This document shows, piece by piece, positions 1 through 8,214 of a DNA stretch of 22,227 nt (its first letter is position 1; each line of letters begins with the position of its first letter). Position numbers and translations under genes: made by a program. Below the pieces are notes generated by a model that saw only the letters and a list, made by a program, of their open reading frames with translations, was not told where the DNA came from and did not search any database. The DNA comes from an uncultured Clostridia bacterium. Its GTDB lineage: Bacteria > Bacillota > Clostridia > TANB77 > CAG-508. Location of the stretch: NCBI GenBank assembly GCA_934141475.1, contig CAKPCG010000027.1:1-22227 (forward strand), written 5' to 3'.

Positions 1-3000
1 ATGTTACAACTATCGAATTTGTTGTACTTGTTGCTGTTGGTACTGTATTTGTTGGTGCTGTATTATCCAAATAGAATACATTTGATTTTACTATTGCTGT
101 ATTTCCTGCGTTATCTTTAGCTAATATCCACAAATACCAATTGTTTCCTGTTCCATCTGACTTTGTTATTGTTCCTCCAGATGCAAATGTACTACTAAAT
201 GTACTTTCTGCTGGAGCTGTTGTACTCTGAGTCCATTGATATTTCAAACTATTTGCATTTACTCCACTTTCATCTCTTACCGTTACTGTTGTACTTTGCG
301 CTTTTTTATAACTTGTACTTCCATTTGTTCCAAAAGCTACTGTAGGTAGCGTTCTATCAATATTGCTTACTGTTAAACTAGCAACCCTCGTACTATCTGA
401 TCCTTGACTTGTACTATCTATACTTCTAGCATATATTGTTTTATTACTATCTATTGTAACTGGTCCTGTATAAGTAGACCATGTTTTATTATCAAAACTA
501 TATTGCTTAGTTATTCCTGAAACACTTGGATAAGTTATTGTTGCTGTTACATCTTGATTTGTAGGTGCTGTTGTTGATAATGTTATAACCGGTTTCGTTA
601 TATTTACTGTTGTTATTGTCTTTACCTCTGATACCGTATATCCATTTCCAACCGCGTCTTTTACCTCAGTTCTTACCTGATACTCTGTATTTAATGTTAA
701 TCCACTAAATGTATGTGATGCACTACTATCTGTTACCCATGCTCCCCAGCCCGAATCTGATGTTTTCTTTATTGAGTATTGTTTTGTACTATTATCAATT
801 CCAGAATTTGCATCTGTTTGTTTAAATGTTACAACTACTGAATTTGTTGTACTTGTTGCTGTTGGTACTGTGTTTGTTGGGGCTGTATTATCTAAATAAA
901 ATACATTTGATTTTACTATTGCTGTATTTCCTGCATTATCCTTAGCTAATATCCACAAATACCAATTATTTCCTGTTCCGTCTGATTTTATTATTGTTCC
1001 TCCAGAGGTAAAAGTACTACTAAACGTACTTTCTGCTGGAGCTGTTGTACTCTGATTCCATTGATATTTCAAACTATTTGCATTTACTCCACTTGCATCT
1101 GCTACTGTTACTGTTGTACTTTGTGACTTTTTATAACTTGTACTTCCGTTTGTTCCAAATGTTACTGTAGGTAACGTTCTATCAATGTTGCTTACTGTTA
1201 AACTAGCCACTCTTGTACTATCTGATCCTTGGCTTGTGCTATCTATACTTCTTGCATATATCGTTTTATTACCATCTATTGTAACTGGTCCCGTATAAGT
1301 AGACCATGTTTTATTATCAAAACTATATTGCTTAGTTATTCCCGAAATATTTGGATAAGTTATCGTTGCTGTTATATTCTGGTTTGTAGGTGCTGTTGTT
1401 GATAATGTTATTGTTGGTTTGGTTATATTTACTGTTGTTATTGTCTTTGTAGCAGATACCGTATATCCATTTCCAACCGCATCTTTTACTTGTGTTCTTA
1501 CTTGATATTCCGTATTTAATATTAAATCACTAAATGTATGTGATGCACTACTATCTGTTACCCATGCTCCCCAAGCTGAATCTGATGTTTTCTTTATTGA
1601 ATATTGTCTTGTTGAAGCATTTATTCCTGAATTGCTATCTGTTTGTGCTGATGTTACAACTATTGAATTTGTTGTACTTGTTGCTGTTGGCACTGTATTT
1701 GTTGGAGCTGTATTATCTAAATAAAATACATTTGATCTTACTATTGCTGTATTTCCTGCTGTATTTTTAGCCATTATCCACAAATACCAATTATCTCCTG
1801 TTCCATCAGACTTTGTTATTGTTCCTCCTGATGTAAAAGTACTACTAAATGTATTTTCTGCTGGTGCTGTTGTGCTTTGAGTCCATTGATATTTTAAACT
1901 TCCAGAGTTTATAGAACTTATACCTAGGTTTGTTACTGTTACTGTTGTGCTTTGTGATTTTTTATAACTTGTACTTCCATTTGTTCCAAATGTTATTGTA
2001 GGCGCTTTTTTGTCAATATTACTTACTGTTAAACTAGCAACCCTTGTACTATCTGATCCTTGACTTGTACTATCTATACTTCTTGCATATATTGTCTTAT
2101 TGCTATCAATTTTAACTGGTTCTGTATATGTTATCCAATTCGTATTATCAAAACTATATTGTTTAGTTATTCCCGAAATACTTGGATAAGTTATCGTTGC
2201 TGTTATATCTTGATTTGTAGGTGCTGTTGTTGATAATGTTATAACCGGTTTCGTTATATTTACTGTTGTTATTGTCTTTACCTCTGATACCGTATATCCA
2301 TTTCCAACCGCGTCTTTTACCTCAGTTCTTACCTGATACTCTGTATTTAATGTTAATCCACTAAATGTATGTGATGCACTACTATCTGTTACCCATGCTC
2401 CCCAAGCTGAATCTGACGTTTTCTTTATTGAATATTGTTTTGTACTATTATTAATTCCAGAATTTGCATCTGTTTGTTTAAATGTTACAACTATCGAATT
2501 TGTTGTGCTTGTTGCTGTTGGCACTGTGTTTGTCGGTGCTGTATTATCTAAATAAAATACATTTGATTTTACTATTGCTATATTTCCTGCTTTATCTTTA
2601 GCTAATATCCACAAATACCAATTATTTCCTGTTCCGTCTGATTTTGTTATTGTTCCTCCAGAGGTAAAAGTACTACTAAACGTACTTTCTGCTGGAGCTG
2701 TTGTACTCTGAGTCCATTGATATTTCAAACTATTTGCATTTACTCCGCCTGCATCTGCTACTGTTACTGTTGTACTTTGTGACTTTTTATAACTTGCGCT
2801 TCCATTTGTTCCAAATGCTACTGTAGGTAGCGTTCTATCAATATTACTTACTGTTAAGCTAGCCACTCTTGTACTATCAGATCCTTGGCTTGTACTATCT
2901 ATGCTTCTGGCATATATCGTTTTATTACCATCTATTGTAACTGGTCCCGTATAAGTAGACCATGTTTTATTATCAAAACTATATTGCTTAGTTATTCCCG

Positions 3001-6000
3001 AAATATTTGGATAAGTTATTGTTGCTGTTATATTTTGATTTGTTGGTGCTGTTGTTGATAATGTTATAACAGGTTTTGTTATATTTACTGTTGTTATTGT
3101 CTTTGTAGCAGATACCGTATATCCATTTCCAACAGCATCTTTTACTTGTGTTCTTACTTGATACTCAGTATTTAATATTAAATCACTAAATGTATGAGAT
3201 GCACTACTATCTGTTACCCAACTTCCCCAAGCTGAATCTGATGTTTTCTTTATCGAATATTGTCTTGTTGAAGCATTTATTCCTGAATCACTATCTGTTT
3301 GTGTAGCTGTTACAACTATTGAATTTGTTGTACTTGTTGCTGTTGGTGCCGTATTTGTTGGTGCTGTATTATCTAAATAAAATACATTTGATTTTACTAT
3401 TGCTGTATTTCCTGCGTTATCTTTAGCTAATATCCACAAATACCAATTATTTCCTGTTCCATCAGACTTTGTTATTGTTCCTCCTGATGTGAAAGTACTA
3501 CTAAACGTACTTTCTGCCGGTGCTGTTGTACTCTGAGTCCATTGATATTTTAAACTACTTGCATTTACTCCGCTTACATCTTTAACTGTTACAGTAGTAC
3601 TTTGTGCCTTTTTATATTCATTACTTCCATTAACCCCAAAAGTTACTTCTGGAACATTTTTGTCTATATTTCCTATTGTTAAACTAGCAACCCTTGTACT
3701 ATCTGATCCTTGACTTGTACTATCTATGCTTCTGGCATATATTGTTTTATTACTATCTATTGTTATTGGTCCTGTATAACTAGACCATGTTTTGTTATCA
3801 AAACTATACTGCTTTGTAAGTCCTGCTATTTCTGGATAAGTTATTGTAGCTATTACATTCTGATTAGTAGGCGCTGTTGTTGATAATGTTATAACTGGTT
3901 TTGTTATATTTATTGTTGTTATTGTTTTTATTTCAGATACTGTATAACCATTTCCTGCTAAATCTTTTGCTTCAGTTCTTACTTGATATTCTGTATTTAA
4001 TGTTAATCCATTAAATGTATGTGATGCACTACTATCTGTTACCCATGCTCCCCATTCTGAATCTGATGTTTTCTTTATCGCATATTGTTTTGTACTATCA
4101 TCAATTCCAGAATTTAAATCTGTTTGATTAAATGTTACAACTATTGAATTGGTTGTACTTGTTGCAGTAGGTACTGTATTTGTTGGCACAGTATTATCTA
4201 AATAAAATACATTTGATTTTACAATTGTTGCTGTTCCTGCTGTATTTTTTGCAAATATCCATAAATACCAATTGTCTCCTGTTCCATCAGATTTTTTTAT
4301 TGTATCTCCTGACGAAAAATTCTCTGTAAAACTATTTTCACTTGGTGCAGTTGTACTTTGTGTCCACTTATATTTTAAGTTTCCAGAAGTTATAGAACTT
4401 ACACCTTGATTTGTTACTGTTACAGTTGTAGATTGTTCTTTTTTATATTCTGTGCTTCCATTTGTTCCAAATGTTACTATAGGTGATGTCTTATCTATAT
4501 TACTTACTGTTAAACTTGCAACTCTTGTACTATCTGAACCTTGGCTTGTACTGTCTATGCTTCTGGCATATATAGTTTTATTACTATCTATTGTTATTGG
4601 TCCTGTATATGTTATCCAATTTTTATTATCAAAACTATATTGTTTAGTAAGTCCTGTTATTTCTGGATAAGTTATTGTTGCTATTACATTCTGATTAGTA
4701 GGTGCTGTTGTCGACAATGTTATAACAGGTTTCGTTATATTTACCGTTGTTATTGTTTTTACCTCTGATACCGTATATCCGTTCCCAACAGCATCTTTTA
4801 CCTCAGTTCTTACCTGATATTCTGTATTTAATGTTAAATCACTAAATGTATGAGATGCACTACTATCTGTTACCCATGCTCCCCATGCCGAATCTGACGT
4901 TTTCTTTATTGAATATTCTTTTGTACTATTATCAATTCCTGCATTTGCATCTGTTTGTTTAAATGTTACAACTATCGAATTTGTTGTACTTGTTGCTGTT
5001 GGCACTGTATTCGTTGGTGCTGTATTATCCAGATAAAATACGTTTGATTTTGCTATAACTTTATTTCCCGCCATATTTTTAGCAATTACCCATAAATACC
5101 AATTATTTCCTGTTCCATCAGATTTTTTTACCGTGTCTCCTGATGTAAATTTATTGCTATATGAATTTTCTGTCGGTTCTCCTTCACCTTGTACCCATTG
5201 ATATTTCAAGCTATTTGGGTCTATTTCACTTGTACCTTGATTAGTTACTGTAACAATTGTAGATTGTTCTTTTTTATATTCTGTGCTTCCATTTGTTCCA
5301 AATGCTACTATAGGAGAAGTCTTGTCTATATTACTTACTGTTAAACTAGCAACCCTTGTACTATCTGAGCCTTGGCTTGTACTATCTATACTTCTTGCAT
5401 ATATTGTTCCATTTTTTTCTATAGTAACTGGACCTACATAATTCTTCCAAGAAACGTTGTCAAAACTATATTGTTTTGTAAGTCCTGTAATTTCCGGATA
5501 AATTATTGTTGCTGTTATATTCTGATTTGTTGGCTCTGTTGTTGATAATATTATTGTTGGTTTTGTTATATTTACTGTTGTTATAGTTTTTTCTTCCGAT
5601 ACCGTATATCCATTTCCTACTAAGTCTTTCACTTCAGTTCTTACTTGATATTCTGTATTTAAAGTTAAACCTGTAAAAGTATGTGTATTATTCTTATCTG
5701 TAACCCAACTTCTCCATGTCGAATCTGATGTCTTCTTTATCGAATATTGTTTTGTGCTATCATCAATTCCAGAATTTGTATCTGTTTGTTTAAATGTTAC
5801 AACTATCGAATTTGTTGTTGCAGTTACTGTAGGTGACACTGTTGTTGGATTTGTATTATCTAAATAGAACGCATTTGATTTTGTTATAACCGTATTTCCT
5901 GCTGTATTTTTAGCAAGTACCCACAAATACCAATTATCTCCTGTTCCATCACTCTTCTTTAACAAATCACCACTAGTAAATACATTTTTAAATGAACTCT

Positions 6001-7384
6001 CATCTGGTTTTTCTGTACTTGTAGTCCACTGATATCTTAAACTTTTTTCATCTACCTTACTTGTTCCAGAATTCGTTACCCTTACAACTGTGCTTTGTTC
6101 TTTTTTATATGTCATATTTCCGTTTGTTTCAAAATAAACTGTTGGTACTTCTTTATCTATGTTATTTACTTCTATACTAGATACTACTTTGTTTCCTGCA
6201 ATGTCTGTTGCTGTAGCTGTTATAGTTTGTCTGTTTGTTTTTATTATTACTTCATTATTGCTTGTTATTTCGTAGTCTGTTCCAGCTTTTCCTGTTACTG
6301 TTATGGTTCTATTTTGTGTTAATAGTTCATCATATTTTACTGTTACTTTTACATCCTGATTTGTCGGTTCTGTATTACTTGATATAAGTTCAATCCTTCT
6401 ATCTTTATTTATCTTAAATTCATTTGACCTTTTATATTCTGCTTTTCCTGATGTATTTTCCACTTTTATCCATAAATAATAACTTTCTTCTGAAAAATCA
6501 CTTTTTTCTATTGTTGCTTTACTTTGTGTATTAATCCAGCTTGATGGCTGTGCCGTTGGACTTGTGCTCCATCCATAGCTATATTTATATAAATTATTTC
6601 CTAATTTTTCATTAATTTGTGCTGTTAGTTTTGCCTTTCCTGTTGTTGGCATAACATATTTATCTCCGCCATTTGGAGTTATCTCTACATTTGTATTTAG
6701 CTGACCCTTTCCTTTTAATACAATTGTTCTTTGATTTGTTTTTTCTATTCCGTCTTTTGTTCCTTTTACAATTACTGTATATGTTCCAATTCCTGGCACT
6801 CTATAACTCTTGTCTTCATTCGCTATTTTATTACTTTCTTCATTTATTTTATTACCACTTGAATCTTTTACCTCTATTGTATAAGAATCTAATTTATTTT
6901 TATTTATTACTGTTACACCAATTCTTACTGTATCATAGCTATTATTTAAATCTAATTTATTTCCTGTACTGTCATATAAATTAGTTGTAAATGTAGGTGT
7001 TATTCCAACAGTTTGCCCTTCTTTTAGCACTTCTCCTGTTTCTTTATCTATTGTTACCTCGTATTTTTTTATTTCTACAGTTATTGTTGTATCATCTTCT
7101 CTTATTACAGGGTCATATTCTTTTAAGTTATTTTTTACATTTTCTTTGAATTTTTCGGAGTCGAAACTTCCATTGTTTTTATATGATCCTAAAGCTTCTA
7201 CTTGCACTAGTTCAACAACTTGCTGTCTATCTGTATCTTCTTTTGCTTGTGCTGCTCTTTTTATTATTCCATTTTCTCCACTTATTGCCGCTATAGATAT
7301 TCCAGCCAATATTATTATAATAATTATTGTTACTACTAATGCTACAAGTGTTACACCTTTTTTATTTTTCATTTCTTTTAACAT
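1..7384 (-). CDS. Giant pseudopilin-like protein with Ig/FN3-type repeats (3' end outside window)
   Basis: The frame is open from ATG at 7384 to the left edge, at least 2461 codons with no stop, so the C-terminus is missing. An AGGGGGAG Shine-Dalgarno site lies about 9 bases upstream. Residues 1-10 are MLKEMKNKKG, followed by a hydrophobic helix (about 11-34, VTLVALVV then an isoleucine run), a type IV prepilin/pseudopilin signal with presumed cleavage after G10. The usual Glu at mature position 5 is Ala. A pseudopilin-like stalk (GENGIIKRAAQAK) follows, then an irregular region (to about base 6170) and a long array of beta-sandwich-like domains. Each repeat holds three subdomains: FN3-like (TEYQVRTEVKDAVGNGYTV), Ig/OmpL47-like (KQYSFDNKTWSTYTGP) and a third Ig-like one (LKYQWTQSTTAP ... 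FYLDNTAPT). Residues are rich in T, S, N, with almost no Cys. Family knowledge suggests export and surface display. Adhesion or stalk function is inference; no ligand can be named. Confidence 0.88.
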   Translation of the reverse strand, partial: MLKEMKNKKGVTLVALVVTIIIIIILAGISIAAISGENGIIKRAAQAKEDTDRQQVVELVQVEALGSYKNNGSFDSEKFKENVKNNLKEYDPVIREDDTTITVEIKKYEVTIDKETGEVLKEGQTVGITPTFTTNLYDSTGNKLDLNNSYDTVRIGVTVINKNKLDSYTIEVKDSSGNKINEESNKIANEDKSYRVPGIGTYTVIVKGTKDGIEKTNQRTIVLKGKGQLNTNVEITPNGGDKYVMPTTGKAKLTAQINEKLGNNLYKYSYGWSTSPTAQPSSWINTQSKATIEKSDFSEESYYLWIKVENTSGKAEYKRSNEFKINKDRRIELISSNTEPTNQDVKVTVKYDELLTQNRTITVTGKAGTDYEITSNNEVIIKTNRQTITATATDIAGNKVVSSIEVNNIDKEVPTVYFETNGNMTYKKEQSTVVRVTNSGTSKVDEKSLRYQWTTSTEKPDESSFKNVFTSGDLLKKSDGTGDNWYLWVLAKNTAGNTVITKSNAFYLDNTNPTTVSPTVTATTNSIVVTFKQTDTNSGIDDSTKQYSIKKTSDSTWRSWVTDKNNTHTFTGLTLNTEYQVRTEVKDLVGNGYTVSEEKTITTVNITKPTIILSTTEPTNQNITATIIYPEITGLTKQYSFDNVSWKNYVGPVTIEKNGTIYARSIDSTSQGSDSTRVASLTVSNIDKTSPIVAFGTNGSTEYKKEQSTIVTVTNQGTSEIDPNSLKYQWVQGEGEPTENSYSNKFTSGDTVKKSDGTGNNWYLWVIAKNMAGNKVIAKSNVFYLDNTAPTNTVPTATSTTNSIVVTFKQTDANAGIDNSTKEYSIKKTSDSAWGAWVTDSSASHTFSDLTLNTEYQVRTEVKDAVGNGYTVSEVKTITTVNITKPVITLSTTAPTNQNVIATITYPEITGLTKQYSFDNKNWITYTGPITIDSNKTIYARSIDSTSQGSDSTRVASLTVSNIDKTSPIVTFGTNGSTEYKKEQSTTVTVTNQGVSSITSGNLKYKWTQSTTAPSENSFTENFSSGDTIKKSDGTGDNWYLWIFAKNTAGTATIVKSNVFYLDNTVPTNTVPTATSTTNSIVVTFNQTDLNSGIDDSTKQYAIKKTSDSEWGAWVTDSSASHTFNGLTLNTEYQVRTEAKDLAGNGYTVSEIKTITTINITKPVITLSTTAPTNQNVIATITYPEIAGLTKQYSFDNKTWSSYTGPITIDSNKTIYARSIDSTSQGSDSTRVASLTIGNIDKNVPEVTFGVNGSNEYKKAQSTTVTVKDVSGVNASSLKYQWTQSTTAPAESTFSSTFTSGGTITKSDGTGNNWYLWILAKDNAGNTAIVKSNVFYLDNTAPTNTAPTATSTTNSIVVTATQTDSDSGINASTRQYSIKKTSDSAWGSWVTDSSASHTFSDLILNTEYQVRTQVKDAVGNGYTVSATKTITTVNITKPVITLSTTAPTNQNITATITYPNISGITKQYSFDNKTWSTYTGPVTIDGNKTIYARSIDSTSQGSDSTRVASLTVSNIDRTLPTVAFGTNGSASYKKSQSTTVTVADAGGVNANSLKYQWTQSTTAPAESTFSSTFTSGGTITKSDGTGNNWYLWILAKDKAGNIAIVKSNVFYLDNTAPTNTVPTATSTTNSIVVTFKQTDANSGINNSTKQYSIKKTSDSAWGAWVTDSSASHTFSGLTLNTEYQVRTEVKDAVGNGYTVSEVKTITTVNITKPVITLSTTAPTNQDITATITYPSISGITKQYSFDNTNWITYTEPVKIDSNKTIYARSIDSTSQGSDSTRVASLTVSNIDKKAPTITFGTNGSTSYKKSQSTTVTVTNLGISSINSGSLKYQWTQSTTAPAENTFSSTFTSGGTITKSDGTGDNWYLWIMAKNTAGNTAIVRSNVFYLDNTAPTNTVPTATSTTNSIVVTSAQTDSNSGINASTRQYSIKKTSDSAWGAWVTDSSASHTFSDLILNTEYQVRTQVKDAVGNGYTVSATKTITTVNITKPTITLSTTAPTNQNITATITYPNISGITKQYSFDNKTWSTYTGPVTIDGNKTIYARSIDSTSQGSDSTRVASLTVSNIDRTLPTVTFGTNGSTSYKKSQSTTVTVADASGVNANSLKYQWNQSTTAPAESTFSSTFTSGGTIIKSDGTGNNWYLWILAKDNAGNTAIVKSNVFYLDNTAPTNTVPTATSTTNSVVVTFKQTDANSGIDNSTKQYSIKKTSDSGWGAWVTDSSASHTFSGLTLNTEYQVRTEVKDAVGNGYTVSEVKTITTVNITKPVITLSTTAPTNQDVTATITYPSVSGITKQYSFDNKTWSTYTGPVTIDSNKTIYARSIDSTSQGSDSTRVASLTVSNIDRTLPTVAFGTNGSTSYKKAQSTTVTVRDESGVNANSLKYQWTQSTTAPAESTFSSTFASGGTITKSDGTGNNWYLWILAKDNAGNTAIVKSNVFYLDNTAPTNTVPTATSTTNSIVVT
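21..5823 (-). repeat. Tandem 825/831-bp coding repeats (275/277 residues per unit)
   Basis: The landmark GTTGTACTTG (or a close variant) recurs at 21, 846, 1671, 2502, 3327, 4152, 4983 and 5814, giving spacings of 825, 825, 831, 825, 825, 831 and 831. All are multiples of three, so the frame is kept. The 6-bp difference falls in the third subdomain (for example GVNANSLKY versus GISSINSGSLKY). Units nearer the left edge (C-terminal) are almost identical to each other, while those from about 4150 to 5814 diverge progressively. A degenerate continuation reaches about 6640. The array continues past base 1. Confidence 0.93.
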
Positions 7385-7507
7385 TTTCAGTTCTCCCCCT
7401 ATTTTATAATATATTTTGCTTACATATAATTATCTTTTGTTTACATATTTATATTTTTTCCATATAATGGCTTTTTATTCTTCACACATAATATTTTATG
7501 TATTCAT

Positions 7508-7536
7508 ACTATATCACATCAGAATTTCAACGTCAA
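7508..7536 (-). promoter_or_regulatory. Sigma-A type promoter of the giant pseudopilin gene
   Basis: On the minus strand TTGACG (7536-7531) and TATAGT (7513-7508) are separated by 17 bases. Transcription would start near 7501 and leave a leader of about 115 nt before the ATG at 7384. Read from sequence only. Confidence 0.6.
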
Positions 7537-7566
7537 TAATTCACCAAAATGTTACAAAAAATTAAT

Positions 7567-7589
7567 AAGCATGAACTTTTTTCATGCTT
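7567..7589. repeat. Perfect 9-bp inverted repeat in the divergent intergenic region
   Basis: AAGCATGAA (7567-7575) and TTCATGCTT (7581-7589) flank a 5-base loop. It lies between the promoters of the giant gene and of the Xre regulator. There is no adjoining U-run on the plus strand, and on the minus strand a T-run appears only several bases later, so it could be an operator or a weak terminator. The rest of the 299-bp gap (7385-7683) is AT-rich with no ORF or RNA gene that I can recognise. Confidence 0.5.
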
Positions 7590-7633
7590 TATACATAAAT
7601 TATTATGTGTATTAACGATTTTTTTGTCTTTTT

Positions 7634-7642
7634 TGGTAAAAT
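7634..7642 (+). promoter_or_regulatory. Extended -10 promoter of the Xre regulator
   Basis: TGG followed directly by TAAAAT (7637-7642) matches an extended -10 element. No good -35 is seen at the usual distance. It lies about 40 bases upstream of the regulator's start. Confidence 0.35.
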
Positions 7643-7683
7643 AGGGAGAATTAATTATCTTTAATAAATTATGGAGGTTTTTA

Positions 7684-7908
7684 ATGAAATTTAAGCGTTT
7701 AAAAGATTTAAGAGAAGATCATGATATGTACCAAAAAGATATAGCAGAACTTTTAGGTATTTCACAACAATACTATTCAGAATATGAAAGCGGAAAAAGA
7801 ACCATCCCTATTCAGCATTTAATTACACTTGCTAAATACTACCATACTTCTATAGATTACATAGTAGATTTAACAAATATAGACCCAAATAAAAAACATA
7901 TATCTTAA
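7684..7908 (+). CDS. Small Xre/Cro-C1 family transcriptional regulator
   Basis: This 74-residue protein is essentially one helix-turn-helix domain (about residues 6-60): LKDLRED, then QKDIAELLGISQQYYSEYESGKRTI, with the QKDIAELLGIS turn and the ESGKR recognition/wing segment typical of HTH_3. The C-terminal part (LITLAKYYHTSIDYIVDLT) matches the helix that follows the HTH in this family. There is no sensing or protease domain, so it is not a LexA or CI repressor with autocleavage. GGAGG lies 6 bases before the ATG. It is divergent from the giant pseudopilin gene and convergent with the polymerase operon, which makes it a candidate local regulator of the former. That link is inference; the inverted repeat at 7567 is a possible operator. 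Confidence 0.85.
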   Translation: MKFKRLKDLREDHDMYQKDIAELLGISQQYYSEYESGKRTIPIQHLITLAKYYHTSIDYIVDLTNIDPNKKHIS

Positions 7909-7946
7909 TTCTAAAACAAAAATTAGAATTATATATATGTTTTTTA
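7890..7946. terminator. Bidirectional terminator between convergent genes
   Basis: TAATTCTAA (7906-7914, including the regulator's stop) pairs with TTAGAATTA (7923-7931). After a small bulge the stem continues with ACATATAT (7896-7903) against ATATATGT (7933-7940), and then A-run against T-run. This provides a U-tail in both directions, serving the Xre gene on plus and the YolD-like gene on minus. Confidence 0.8.
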
Positions 7947-7949
7947 TTT

Positions 7950-8162
7950 TTATATGTTTTCCCCATATTCTACCCCATTTCCTATTTCTCTATTTTTTAC
8001 ACTTACCTTTTTTACTTCATCTATTTCATCTTCTAGTCCAGTAAGTGCCGAAAATGATGCAAATTGTGCTGCTCTTGCCTCCATTGACATATGTGGATGA
8101 ATCTTTGATTTATGATTTGGCAAATTTATAATATCATTATATTTTTCACAAGAATTTTTCAT
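7950..8162 (-). CDS. YolD-like small protein
   Basis: This is a 70-residue soluble protein. It carries the conserved block NDIINLP ... SKIHPHMSMEARAAQFASFSALTG followed by an acidic segment (LEDEIDEV), which I recognise from the YolD-like group encoded next to UvrX/UmuC-type polymerases in Firmicutes. An upstream in-frame ATG at 8174 would add MLLT, but the AGAAAGGA Shine-Dalgarno site directly abuts that ATG, so the ATG at 8162 (12-base spacing, rather long) is preferred. Family proteins also begin close to the YDDIINLP block. It lies 52 bases downstream of the polymerase gene on the same strand with no terminator between, so they are probably cotranscribed. Its molecular function is unproven; a role with the polymerase is inferred from neighbourhood. 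Confidence 0.72.
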   Translation of the reverse strand: MKNSCEKYNDIINLPNHKSKIHPHMSMEARAAQFASFSALTGLEDEIDEVKKVSVKNREIGNGVEYGENI

Positions 8163-8214
8163 AGTTAGCAACATTCCTTTCTTTTAAGTCACAAAATTTT
8201 ATTAAAATATTGTA

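Noticed and set aside
1534..6984. Plus-strand leucine-, phenylalanine- or cysteine-rich ORFs opposite the giant gene
   Set aside because: They are antisense shadows of the repeats, have no ribosome sites and recur with the 825-bp period.
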